Origin: JAISGQ01 sp045536305
GTDB taxonomy: Bacteria; Bacillota; Clostridia; Oscillospirales; Acutalibacteraceae
Direction: 5' to 3'
NCBI GenBank assembly: GCA_045536305.1
Contig: JAZSNH010000086.1
Location: 1-64,000 of the forward strand
Length of the DNA: 64,000 bases
Below the pieces are notes generated by a model that was given only the letters and a program-made list of their open reading frames with translations, was not told the DNA's origin and did not search any database. The position numbers were made by a program, and so were the translations under genes. This document shows, piece by piece, positions 1 to 7,488 of this stretch; position 1 is the first letter of the stretch, and each line of letters begins with the position of its first letter.

Positions 1-75
1 AGCATCAAATTTCACAATGACCGCAGGTCATTATTTCACATTTGCTGCAAGGCAAATATTTCACCAAAAACGGTG
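1..75. repeat. Array of small palindromes separated by ATTTCAC
   Basis: Three short hairpins follow each other: AATGACC/GGTCATT at 16-32, ATTTGC/GCAAAT at 40-57 and CACC/GGTG at 62-75. They are separated by the motif ATTTCAC, which recurs at about 9, 33 and 58, a period of 24-25 bases. The array is cut by the window edge. It looks like a non-coding interspersed palindromic repeat of the kind scattered in Ruminococcaceae genomes. That class assignment is inference from pattern; copy number elsewhere cannot be seen here. Confidence 0.55.
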
Positions 76-135
76 AGAGTTTGAATTTATACGCAAAATT
101 GCCGAATATATCTTTTTTTGCAGCCCATAGACAGT

Positions 136-176
136 AAAGAACCCACATTTCTCGTAGGCAAGTGTGGGTTCTTTTT
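136..176 (+). terminator. Intrinsic terminator of a gene left of the window
   Basis: A 12-bp perfect stem (AAAGAACCCACA, 136-147, with TGTGGGTTCTTT, 163-174) has a 15-base loop and runs into Ts. No gene inside the window lies upstream, so it probably ends a gene that lies left of the window. Confidence 0.7.
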
Positions 177-179
177 AAC

Positions 180-253
180 TAAATCCACCCTATCGGATAG
201 GTGAAATCATCTTCGATGATGAAATTCGGCTCGACGCCGGATATGTGGATTTA
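180..253. repeat. 74-bp palindromic element with inverted ends
   Basis: The ends are a 9-bp inverted repeat, TAAATCCAC (180-188) and GTGGATTTA (245-253). Inside are three hairpins: CTATC/GATAG (190-200), ATCATC/GATGAT (206-220) and CGGC/GCCG (227-239), joined by GTGAAAT and GAAATT. The linker is the reverse complement of the ATTTCAC linker of the array at 1-75, so the two arrays are opposed copies of related repeats on either side of a terminator. It is non-coding; MITE- or REP-like by structure. Confidence 0.6.
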
Positions 254-358
254 ATTTCATCTGATATCCTCTATAAATACTACAAATGAGAACTTATGAA
301 AAAAGTCAAACTATCAAGATGTGTTTCCTTATAGAATAATAATCACGGGTGAAAACAA

Positions 359-772
359 ATGAACATATCGAAAAACAGAACAAAAAAAGCAGCTACGAAA
401 AAACAACGTGTTTTTATAGCTGCTTTGGTGACCGCAGGCATATTTGCCGCAGGTCTGGTATATGCTTTTTTTGCTATGAATGGATTGGCGATCCCATGCT
501 TTATTAAGGCTTTGACAGGATTCGATTGCCCGAGCTGCGGAATATCACGAACAGCCCTTGCATTACTGACCTTCCGTTTCGATGAGCTTTTTTCATATAA
601 TCTTATATGGCCGGTGATTCTGTTTTATTTTATGTGGGTATATTTCTTTTCTGTTAAAAGCTATATAAAAAAGGGCGTATTAAATTACGATGCACCAACT
701 GTGCTTGTGGATATTGCTGTTCTTGTGACAGCAATTGTGTGGTGGATAGTCCGCAATATTATGGGAATATAA
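359..772 (+). CDS. DUF2752 membrane protein
   Basis: A 137-residue membrane protein with a basic N-terminus (residues 1-17) and about three membrane helices (18-40, 77-100, 112-133). The central CPSCGISRTA motif (C57, C60) is the hallmark of DUF2752, a small family of unknown function often found beside TM2-type proteins. Here a TM2-like gene lies immediately downstream on the opposite strand, which fits that association. The start at 359 gives a normal family length but only a weak GGGTG ribosome site. A shared hairpin (771-800) ends it. No biochemical role can be assigned. Confidence 0.8.
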   Translation: MNISKNRTKKAATKKQRVFIAALVTAGIFAAGLVYAFFAMNGLAIPCFIKALTGFDCPSCGISRTALALLTFRFDELFSYNLIWPVILFYFMWVYFFSVKSYIKKGVLNYDAPTVLVDIAVLVTAIVWWIVRNIMGI

Positions 773-800
773 AAAAGCAGTCATTATTGACTGCTTTTTT
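771..800. terminator. Bidirectional terminator
   Basis: The GCAGTCA/TGACTGC stem is flanked by AAAAAA and TTTTTT. It sits between the convergent genes ending at 772 and 811 and can serve both. Confidence 0.85.
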
Positions 801-810
801 ATAAAGAAAT

Positions 811-1077
811 TTACTGAGCGACTGTATCGGTGGGCATAGCGGGAATACCGCTGTCGATCTTACCGAATGCATTTGCATATTCCTCATCGGTCATCTTAAG
901 AACATTGATGCCGAGGATGATACCCTTGACCATGTTTATGATTGCAAGGACACCGCAGGTAAGAATCCCGAAAATGATTCTCTTAACACCTGTTGCCACC
1001 TGTTTCTGCATAAAGCAGGGAACACCGTAGCTGTTAAATATGATGGTAAGAATGCCGAATGTAGTTTTGTTGACCAT
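811..1077 (-). CDS. Small TM2-like membrane protein
   Basis: An 88-residue protein with two hydrophobic segments. The first contains FNSYGVPCFMQKQ and the second GIILGINVLKMTDEEY. The pattern of short loop, Gly-rich helices and charged tail resembles TM2-domain proteins of clostridia, which are of unknown function. The ATG at 1077 is preceded by AGGAGG (1085-1090), and a consensus promoter lies 50 bases upstream. It converges with the DUF2752 gene and shares its terminator. Confidence 0.75.
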   Translation of the reverse strand: MVNKTTFGILTIIFNSYGVPCFMQKQVATGVKRIIFGILTCGVLAIINMVKGIILGINVLKMTDEEYANAFGKIDSGIPAMPTDTVAQ

Positions 1078-1125
1078 AAAACAACCTCCTGATAAAAATT
1101 ACGCTTATTGCGCTTTATCACTTTA

Positions 1126-1154
1126 ATTATATTCATCACTATAGTGGCTGTCAA
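1126..1154 (-). promoter_or_regulatory. Sigma-A promoter of the TM2-like gene
   Basis: On the minus strand TTGACA (1154-1149), a 17-base spacer and TATAAT (1131-1126). The spacer holds the palindrome CACTATAGTG, a possible operator. The -35 box touches the long inverted repeat at 1153-1210. Confidence 0.8.
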
Positions 1155-1210
1155 CCTAATAAAAAGAAAAATCAAGGTGTAAATACCTTGATTTTTCTTT
1201 TTATTAGGTT
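1153..1210 (-). terminator. Perfect 26-bp hairpin after the ABC exporter gene
   Basis: Left arm 1153-1178 and right arm 1185-1210 are exact reverse complements with a 6-base loop (GTAAAT). The stem is A/T-rich outside and GC-rich at the loop end, and reads into a T-rich tail on the minus strand. It follows the stop codon of the exporter gene at 1216. The stem is far longer than a typical intrinsic terminator. Confidence 0.8.
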
Positions 1211-1215
1211 AATTA

Positions 1216-3060
1216 TCACTTGTGCTCTGATTCATATTCAAGTATCTGCCTGAATTGAGTCTCGTACAGTTCGCGGTAGGTGCCGTCCTTTGCGAGCAGT
1301 TCCTCATGACTGCCCTGCTCTGCTATAACGCCGTCCTTGACGACCAGTATTCTGTCTGCCTTGAGAATGGTTGAAAGTCTGTGTGCGATCACTATACTGG
1401 TGCGTCCCTCCATAAGTACTTCCAAAGCGTCCTGAATTGCATTTTCGGAAATAGAATCAAGGGCAGAGGTAGCTTCATCAAGAATAAGTATTTCAGGGTT
1501 CTTTAAAATAACACGGGCGATGGAAAGCCGCTGCTTTTCGCCGCCGGAGAGCTTAAGACCGCGGTTTCCGACAACAGTGTCATATCCGTCTGGCTGTGAG
1601 ACGATAAAGTCATGTATGCTTGCTGTGCGGCATGCTTCCTCGATCTCTTCCTGTGTGGCGTCATCCTTGGCGTAGAGAAGATTTTCGCGAATAGTACCGT
1701 TGAACAGGTATGTGTCCTGTGTGACTACACCTATATGCTCGCGAAGATATGTAAGATCAAAGTCGCGGACATCTATGCCGCCGACCGTCACACTTCCGCC
1801 GCAAACATCGTAAAGACGCGGTATAAGGTTGACAACGGTTGACTTGCCCGAGCCGGAAGGTCCGACTATGGCGAACATCTGACCGCCGGGAACGGTAAAG
1901 TCAATATCTGTCAGTAAGGGGATATCGGGAGAATATGAAAAGCTTACATGATCGAAATCGATATCCGCACAGGCAACATCGGGCTTTACACCGTCGGGTT
2001 TTGAAACGATAGTGTTTTCCTTGTCAAAATAATCAAAGATTCTTGTAAACAGTGCAAGTGAGCGTGTAAAATCAACCTGAATGTTAAGCAGTGACTGAAC
2101 AGGACGGTACAGTCGGTTTATAAGAGCGACTGTTGCGGTGATAACACCGACCGTCAGGGTCGGATCTATATTTTTTATAATGAAAAGACCGCCTGCAAAA
2201 TAGATGAGAAGAGGGCCTATCTGAGTGAACATACCCATAATGACCATAAACCATTTGCCGCTTCGCTGTTCCTTGAGAGCGAGCTGCGTGACCTCTTCAT
2301 TGACATCTACAAAGCGTTCATATTCCTTCTTTTCGCGGGTGAAAAGCTTTACGAGAATAGAGCCGCTGACGCTGAGAGTCTCATTTACAAGCTGGTTCAT
2401 CTCGTCATTTTTAGCCTGACTTTCCGTAAGCAGCTTCCAACGGGTCTTACCCACGCTTTTGGTGGGAAGTATCAAAAGCGGAATGACAATAATACCGACA
2501 ATGGCAAGCTCCCAGCTCATGGTAAACAACGCAACGAGAGTTGTGATAACGGTTGCGACATTGCTTACTATACTGGAAAGAGTTCCCGAAATAACCGAGC
2601 TTACGCCGCTGATATCGGTGTTCATTCGTGTGATAATATCGCCCTGCTTTTCCGAGGTGAAAAAAGAGTGCGGCATGTGCTGCAGATGGTCATACATCTG
2701 ATTTTTCATATCGAAGATTATACGCTGTGATATCCAGGCATTGATATAATTTTCAAGTACACCGATTACCTGAGATATGGTCAGAGTTGCAAATGCCATA
2801 AGCAACAACCTTATAAGCAGCTTAAGATCGTTGCCGATCAAAGCCTCGTCAACTATACGCCCTGTGATAATGGAGGGCAGAAGTCCTACACCTGCTGATA
2901 GAAGTATAGCGACAAAAACAAAAATAAATTGCAGCCAATAGGGCTTAAGGTAGCTGAGTATTCTAACAAGCAATCCTTTTGTGACCTTTGGTATATTTTC
3001 CTTTTCTTCATCGGTGAGAAAACCGCGCGGGCCGAGTCCCCGTCCCATTCCTCCTGCCAT
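1216..3060 (-). CDS. ABC exporter, fused membrane and ATPase domains
   Basis: A 614-residue half-transporter of the MdlB/MsbA-type exporter family. The first ~330 residues carry six membrane helices (ABC type-1 membrane domain). The C-terminal ATPase has Walker A GPSGSGKST, signature LSGGEKQR, Walker B ILILDEATSALD and the H-loop IVIAHRLST. Such proteins work as homo- or heterodimers to export drugs, lipids or peptides. No partner half-transporter lies next to it, so a homodimer is likely; the substrate cannot be read. A Gly/Arg-rich N-terminus precedes the membrane domain. The ATG at 3060 follows AAGGAG and a TTGAAT-N17-TATAAT promoter. Confidence 0.93.
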   Translation of the reverse strand: MAGGMGRGLGPRGFLTDEEKENIPKVTKGLLVRILSYLKPYWLQFIFVFVAILLSAGVGLLPSIITGRIVDEALIGNDLKLLIRLLLMAFATLTISQVIGVLENYINAWISQRIIFDMKNQMYDHLQHMPHSFFTSEKQGDIITRMNTDISGVSSVISGTLSSIVSNVATVITTLVALFTMSWELAIVGIIVIPLLILPTKSVGKTRWKLLTESQAKNDEMNQLVNETLSVSGSILVKLFTREKKEYERFVDVNEEVTQLALKEQRSGKWFMVIMGMFTQIGPLLIYFAGGLFIIKNIDPTLTVGVITATVALINRLYRPVQSLLNIQVDFTRSLALFTRIFDYFDKENTIVSKPDGVKPDVACADIDFDHVSFSYSPDIPLLTDIDFTVPGGQMFAIVGPSGSGKSTVVNLIPRLYDVCGGSVTVGGIDVRDFDLTYLREHIGVVTQDTYLFNGTIRENLLYAKDDATQEEIEEACRTASIHDFIVSQPDGYDTVVGNRGLKLSGGEKQRLSIARVILKNPEILILDEATSALDSISENAIQDALEVLMEGRTSIVIAHRLSTILKADRILVVKDGVIAEQGSHEELLAKDGTYRELYETQFRQILEYESEHK

Positions 3061-3093
3061 AAAAGCGCACTCCTTGTTTTTTGGAATAATTAC

Positions 3094-3122
3094 ATTATAT
3101 GATTAAATTACTCATAATTCAA
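3094..3122 (-). promoter_or_regulatory. Promoter of the ABC exporter gene
   Basis: On the minus strand TTGAAT (3122-3117), 17 bases, TATAAT (3099-3094), about 35 bases before the start codon. It is divergent from the promoter at 3175-3203. Confidence 0.75.
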
Positions 3123-3174
3123 TCATATAACGAAATATAAATCAACAAAAGAGGATAATAAAGCGGAGATAATG

Positions 3175-3203
3175 TTGACACATAACGGATAAAAACATAT
3201 AAT
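3175..3203 (+). promoter_or_regulatory. Consensus promoter of the YitT/YczE-like gene
   Basis: TTGACA (3175-3180), 17 bases, TATAAT (3198-3203): a full consensus sigma-A promoter 36 bases upstream of the TTG start. Confidence 0.85.
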
Positions 3204-3238
3204 ACATTGGTCAATAAATTCGGAAAGAGGAAACTGAT

Positions 3239-3892
3239 TTGAAAACTATGGTCAAAAGAATAATAATGTCTGCCGCAGGCGTCATAATATGCGCGATAAG
3301 TGTAGCGGTGTTCAAAATTGCAGCCTTCGGTGTTGATCCGTTTCAATCGCTTATGAGCGGACTTGATAAGCTTATCCCCATATCCTTTGGTACACTGTAT
3401 GTTATTGTCAATGCTGTTCTTTTGCTGTTCAGTCTTGTCTTTGACAGACACTGCATCGGAATTGCCACATTTATCAATCTTTTTCTTTTGGGGTATATAA
3501 CAGAATTTACACACTCTCTTCTGCTCAAGGTCTTCGATCAGCCCTCACTGCCGCTGAGAATAGTGTGCCTTGCAGTCGGTATAGTTGTAATATGCATCGG
3601 CGCATCTCTTTATATGACTGCAGATCTGGGCGTTTCCACCTACGATGCAATAGCGATTATCTGTGCAAATAAATGGAAGCTGTGGAAATTCAAGTATATA
3701 CGCATCTGCACAGATCTCGTGTGTGTCATATCAGGCGCGCTGCTGTTTGTGCTTGGCGGCGGAGAATGGAAGGCTATACCGACTATTATAGGTATTGGTA
3801 CAATAATAACAGCCTTCTTTATGGGTCCGCTTATTGAGCTGTTCAATGAAAAAATTTCACGACCTATGCTTAGGGAGAAAAAAGCATCTTAA
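3239..3892 (+). CDS. YitT/YczE-family membrane protein
   Basis: A 217-residue integral membrane protein with five or six helices. The pattern AVFKIAAFGVDPFQSL and the later internal counterpart LGVSTYDAIAI are typical of the YczE/YitT group of uncharacterised membrane proteins. The start is TTG at 3239, chosen because AGAGG lies 8 bases before it; the first ATG (3248) is too far from that site. The deacetylase gene follows 33 bases downstream in the same direction and is probably cotranscribed. Function unknown. Confidence 0.8.
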   Translation: MKTMVKRIIMSAAGVIICAISVAVFKIAAFGVDPFQSLMSGLDKLIPISFGTLYVIVNAVLLLFSLVFDRHCIGIATFINLFLLGYITEFTHSLLLKVFDQPSLPLRIVCLAVGIVVICIGASLYMTADLGVSTYDAIAIICANKWKLWKFKYIRICTDLVCVISGALLFVLGGGEWKAIPTIIGIGTIITAFFMGPLIELFNEKISRPMLREKKAS

Positions 3893-3925
3893 AATCGAAT
3901 TTACAGCAGGAAAGGCTGTGCTGAT

Positions 3926-4771
3926 ATGATAACTCAGTTTCGAATGCGTTTTCCGAATGGGAAAGCAAAAGCTCTTACATTAAGCTACGACGATGGAGTT
4001 GAGCAGGATGTAAGGCTCATTGAAATAATGCGTAAAAACGGCATAAAGGGCACTTTCAATATAAATTCGGGTGAATATCCGCCCGAAGGCCGCAAATGGC
4101 CGCAGGGACAGATACACCGAAGAATGAGTCTTCATCAAAGCCTTAAGGTGTATGAGGGAGAAGATATTGAGATAGCGGTACACGGCACAAACCACCCATT
4201 TTGGGATTCTCAGCCTGCAGCAGCTGCCATGTGGGATATAATCAATGACAGAAGAGCGCTGGAAGAGCAGTTTGGAGGGATCATACGAGGTGCCGCATAT
4301 CCTTACGGAGTCTTTTCCGATAACATTACGGAGATACTCAGATTAGCGGGTATCGTGTACTGCAGAACGGTTGTATCGAGTCATAATTTCGATATGCCCA
4401 AGGATTGGCTGAGACTCGAATCGACTTGTCACCACAATGATGAAGAGCTGTCTGCGCTTATTGATGAGTTTATTGCCGATAAGGAGCCTCAGAGGGAAGC
4501 AAAGCTGTTTTACCTATGGGGACACTCGTATGAGTTTGAAAGGGATAATAACTGGTATGTTATAGAAGAAGCTCTTGAAAAGCTCGGCAGACGAAATGAT
4601 GTATGGTACGCGACGAATATTGAGATATGCAATTATGCTCATGCTTTTTCAGAGCTTGTTTTTTCTGCTGATGCAGGTGTAGTGCATAACCCGACAGCAA
4701 CCGATCTTTGGGGCTATGACGGCGAAAAAACAATAAAAATCGAGGCAGGAGCAACTGTTAGACTTAAATAA
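3926..4771 (+). CDS. Polysaccharide deacetylase-family protein
   Basis: A 281-residue protein of the NodB/CE4 deacetylase fold. It shows the metal and base motif TLSYDDGVEQD near residue 19, the second metal motif HGTNHP, and the GAAYPYG motif that shapes the active site. The family removes N- or O-acetyl groups from sugars. No signal peptide is visible, so it is probably cytoplasmic, unlike peptidoglycan deacetylases. AGGAAAGG precedes the ATG. Substrate unknown. Confidence 0.85.
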   Translation: MITQFRMRFPNGKAKALTLSYDDGVEQDVRLIEIMRKNGIKGTFNINSGEYPPEGRKWPQGQIHRRMSLHQSLKVYEGEDIEIAVHGTNHPFWDSQPAAAAMWDIINDRRALEEQFGGIIRGAAYPYGVFSDNITEILRLAGIVYCRTVVSSHNFDMPKDWLRLESTCHHNDEELSALIDEFIADKEPQREAKLFYLWGHSYEFERDNNWYVIEEALEKLGRRNDVWYATNIEICNYAHAFSELVFSADAGVVHNPTATDLWGYDGEKTIKIEAGATVRLK

Positions 4772-4803
4772 AAAATGCCTGTGTAAAAACACAGGCATTT
4801 TTT
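4770..4803. terminator. Bidirectional terminator
   Basis: AAAAAATGCCTGTG and CACAGGCATTTTTT pair perfectly over 14 bp with a 6-base loop, between convergent genes ending at 4771 and 4815. Confidence 0.9.
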
Positions 4804-4814
4804 ATTTAAGGTCC

Positions 4815-5291
4815 TCACTCTGCAAGCTTATGAAGAGTATCTCCCATAATGCGATATACGGTCCATTCATCCATCGGTACAGCGCCAAGAGAAATATAAA
4901 AATCAATGCTCGGTTTGTTCCAATCGAGACAAGACCATTCAAGTCTGCCGCAGCCTCGCTCAACAGCGATCTGAGCAAGCTTTTTCAAAAGACCTTTGCC
5001 AAAGCCGCGGCCGCGGTATTCGGGTCTGACATAAAGATCCTCAAGGTATATTCCCGCGCGTCCGAGAAATGTGGAGAAGTTGTGAAAGAATAAGGCAAAA
5101 CCAACTTCTCTTTCTCCGTCCAAAGCAAAAATAACCTCTGCTTTTTGCTTTTCGAAGATCCATTCGCTAAGAAGCTCTTTGGTAGCAATAACTTCATCGA
5201 GCATCTTTTCATATTCCGCAAGCTCTTTGATAAAGGATAATATCAAAGCGGTGTCCTTTTCCTCGGCATATCGAAATGTTATTTGTTCCAT
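4815..5291 (-). CDS. GNAT acetyltransferase, SSAT-like
   Basis: A 158-residue GNAT-fold acetyltransferase. The acetyl-CoA loop is RPEYRGRGFGKGLL, and the C-terminal DWNKPSIDFYISLGA closely matches the EWN-PSI-FY segment of diamine (spermidine/spermine) N1-acetyltransferases. An N-terminal IKELAEYEKM also fits that subgroup. A polyamine or other small amine is therefore a plausible substrate, by family resemblance only. It is monocistronic; GAGGT precedes the ATG. Confidence 0.87.
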   Translation of the reverse strand: MEQITFRYAEEKDTALILSFIKELAEYEKMLDEVIATKELLSEWIFEKQKAEVIFALDGEREVGFALFFHNFSTFLGRAGIYLEDLYVRPEYRGRGFGKGLLKKLAQIAVERGCGRLEWSCLDWNKPSIDFYISLGAVPMDEWTVYRIMGDTLHKLAE

Positions 5292-5369
5292 AGTGTACCT
5301 CGCAAGTAGTTTCTTGAAAAATTATGCCTTTTTTGTATCGAAAAGTCAAGATAAGTGTTTTAATACAAT

Positions 5370-5396
5370 AAATGCAGGCAGAAACTGCCTGCATTT
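5370..5396 (-). terminator. Terminator of the flavin-iron-sulfur operon
   Basis: AAATGCAGGCAG/CTGCCTGCATTT stem with a 3-base loop lies downstream of the stop codon at 5443 on the minus strand. The T-tail is weak. Confidence 0.65.
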
Positions 5397-5442
5397 AAAA
5401 GCAATATGAGTTGGGGCGATTTTAAAAGGTTATAGAAAATTC

Positions 5443-7473
5443 TTATTTCAGAATCTTCAGCGCGCCTGTGGGACAGATATCTGCACACTTATGGCAGTCT
5501 CTGCATGCAGCTATTGCATCACTGCTCTCAAATTCAGGCTTGATAACGGTAGCAAAGCCTCTGTCAACAAGACCTAACAGACCTAAACCAACCTCTTCAC
5601 GGCAGGTACGAACACAGAGATTGCACAGTATACATTTGCCCTGATCACGCTCGATGGAGATAAGTCGCTGTTCCTTGAATGATTTGTGCTTTGCACCTGC
5701 AAAACGCTCAGGTGCAATAGGCTCAAGATTGGCATAGCGAATAAGCTTACAGTCAGCAAAATCATGACAGCCGCACTCAAGACATCTTGCAGCCTCCTTG
5801 CGAGCCTGCTCCTCGGTAAATCCGTTGATAACAGAGTCAAAGCTTGTGCGTCTTGTTTCGGGAGCCTTAACAGACATAACTGCTCTTTGAATCTTTTCTC
5901 TGTCAGACAGCATCTCGGCTGTTACGTTTTTCTTTGAGTAATAGGGCTCAGGGAATACCATAGGCTTGTTATTTAGGTAAGCATCTATTGCCATAGCGGC
6001 ACGATCGCCCTCTGCGATAGCATCAATAGCGATGGAGGCACCGCGGTTGGTTGCATCGCCTGCGGCAAAAACTCCTTCAAGGTTCGTTGTGCAGTTGTTT
6101 TCGTTTGCAGTAACAGTACCTCTGCGTGAAAGCTCAACATCTGCAAGCCCTATGGGGTCACATTTCTGACCGATAGCAGAAATGAGAGTATCAATAGGCA
6201 AGGTTTCAAACTTACCCTCGACAGGCACAGGGGAACGTCTGCCCGATGCGTCCGGTTCGCCGAGCTCCATGATCTGAAGCTTGACAGCCGTTACTCTGCC
6301 GTTTTCACCGATTATTTCGGCAGGATTGGTGAGGAATTTAAATTCGACACCTTCTTCGATAGCCTCGGTGATCTCGATATCCTCAGCAGGTGCCTCTGCT
6401 CTGGTTCTGCGGTAAATAACGTAAACATTTTTAGCGCCGCAGCGAACAGCGGTACGGCAGGCATCCATAGCAGTGTTGCCTCCTCCGACAACAGCGACAT
6501 TCTCTCCGATGTCGGGAATATTGCCCATATTGACTTCTCTGAGGAAATCAATACCGCCGAGTACTCCGTCGAGATCCTCACCGGGACAACCGACATTACT
6601 GCTCTTCCACGCGCCGACAGCAATCAGCACAGCGTCATATTCAGCTCTCAGCTTTTCAATGGTAATCTCTCTGCCAAGCTTTACTCCGTTTTTCATTTCT
6701 ACGCCGACAGAAGCGATAGCGGCAACTTCTTTGGCGAGCACAGCCTTAGGCAGACGATATTCGGGAATGCCGTAACGAAGCATACCGCCCATTTCGGGCA
6801 TGGCATCATAAATGGTAACGGCATGGCCGGCAAGACGCAGATAGTATGCCGCGCTGAGACCTGCAGGACCACCTCCGACAACAGCGACCTTTTTGCCTGT
6901 ATCGTTGGCAGGTACAGACTTATACGGGTCATCGGAGGAGAGATCGTTGTCTGCGGCAAAAGCTTTTAAGTAAGCAATTGAGACAGGTTCTTCGACCAAT
7001 GCTCTGCGGCAGTTTGCTTCGCAGGGGTGAGGACAAACTCTGCCGATAGATGCAGGAATGGGGATTTTTTCCTTAATAATGCGAACGGCCTCTTTGTCAT
7101 TGCCGAGAGCTATCTGTTTTAAATATCCCTGAACGTCGGTACGTGCAGGACAATTAAGGGAGCATGGACCTTTGCAGTCACCTTCGTGGTCACTCATAAT
7201 AAGCTCAAGAGCAATGTTTCGAGCATTTTTTGCTCTACTGCCCTCGGTGCTGATAATCATACCGTCTGTTGCAACGGTAGAGCATGCGCGAAGAAGCTTT
7301 GGCGTACCCTCGGCCTCAACAAGGCACAGTCCGCATGCACCATAGAGCTTTAGGTTGCTGTTATAGCAAAGATTAGGGATCTCTACTCCGTTTTCGGCGG
7401 CGATATTAAGAATGGTGTCGCCCTTTTTTCCGGTCATTTCTATGCCGTTAACAGTAATTTTGATCTGTTCCAT
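5443..7473 (-). CDS. Multi-cluster NAD(P)H oxidoreductase, GltD/NfnB-like core
   Basis: A 676-residue flavoprotein. The N-terminus is a NuoG-type ferredoxin module: a [2Fe-2S] set with GACGLC, then the H-x3-C-x2-C-x4-C [4Fe-4S] motif HEGDCKGPCSLNC. Next is a GltD-type region with GRVCPHPCEANC, an FAD-binding VAVVGGGPAGLSAAYY and an NADPH-binding VAVVGGGNTAMDA. The C-terminus adds CLECGCHDFADC and two classic [4Fe-4S] motifs, CILCNLCVRTC and CRDCHKCADIC. There is no hydrogenase H-cluster domain. It lies 15 bases after the NuoF-like gene and is surely part of the same complex. The layout matches the Sporomusa-type transhydrogenase rather than HydABC. A plain NADPH:acceptor oxidoreductase is the alternative. 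Confidence 0.82.
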   Translation of the reverse strand: MEQIKITVNGIEMTGKKGDTILNIAAENGVEIPNLCYNSNLKLYGACGLCLVEAEGTPKLLRACSTVATDGMIISTEGSRAKNARNIALELIMSDHEGDCKGPCSLNCPARTDVQGYLKQIALGNDKEAVRIIKEKIPIPASIGRVCPHPCEANCRRALVEEPVSIAYLKAFAADNDLSSDDPYKSVPANDTGKKVAVVGGGPAGLSAAYYLRLAGHAVTIYDAMPEMGGMLRYGIPEYRLPKAVLAKEVAAIASVGVEMKNGVKLGREITIEKLRAEYDAVLIAVGAWKSSNVGCPGEDLDGVLGGIDFLREVNMGNIPDIGENVAVVGGGNTAMDACRTAVRCGAKNVYVIYRRTRAEAPAEDIEITEAIEEGVEFKFLTNPAEIIGENGRVTAVKLQIMELGEPDASGRRSPVPVEGKFETLPIDTLISAIGQKCDPIGLADVELSRRGTVTANENNCTTNLEGVFAAGDATNRGASIAIDAIAEGDRAAMAIDAYLNNKPMVFPEPYYSKKNVTAEMLSDREKIQRAVMSVKAPETRRTSFDSVINGFTEEQARKEAARCLECGCHDFADCKLIRYANLEPIAPERFAGAKHKSFKEQRLISIERDQGKCILCNLCVRTCREEVGLGLLGLVDRGFATVIKPEFESSDAIAACRDCHKCADICPTGALKILK

Positions 7474-7488
7474 TTTAAATACGCCTCC

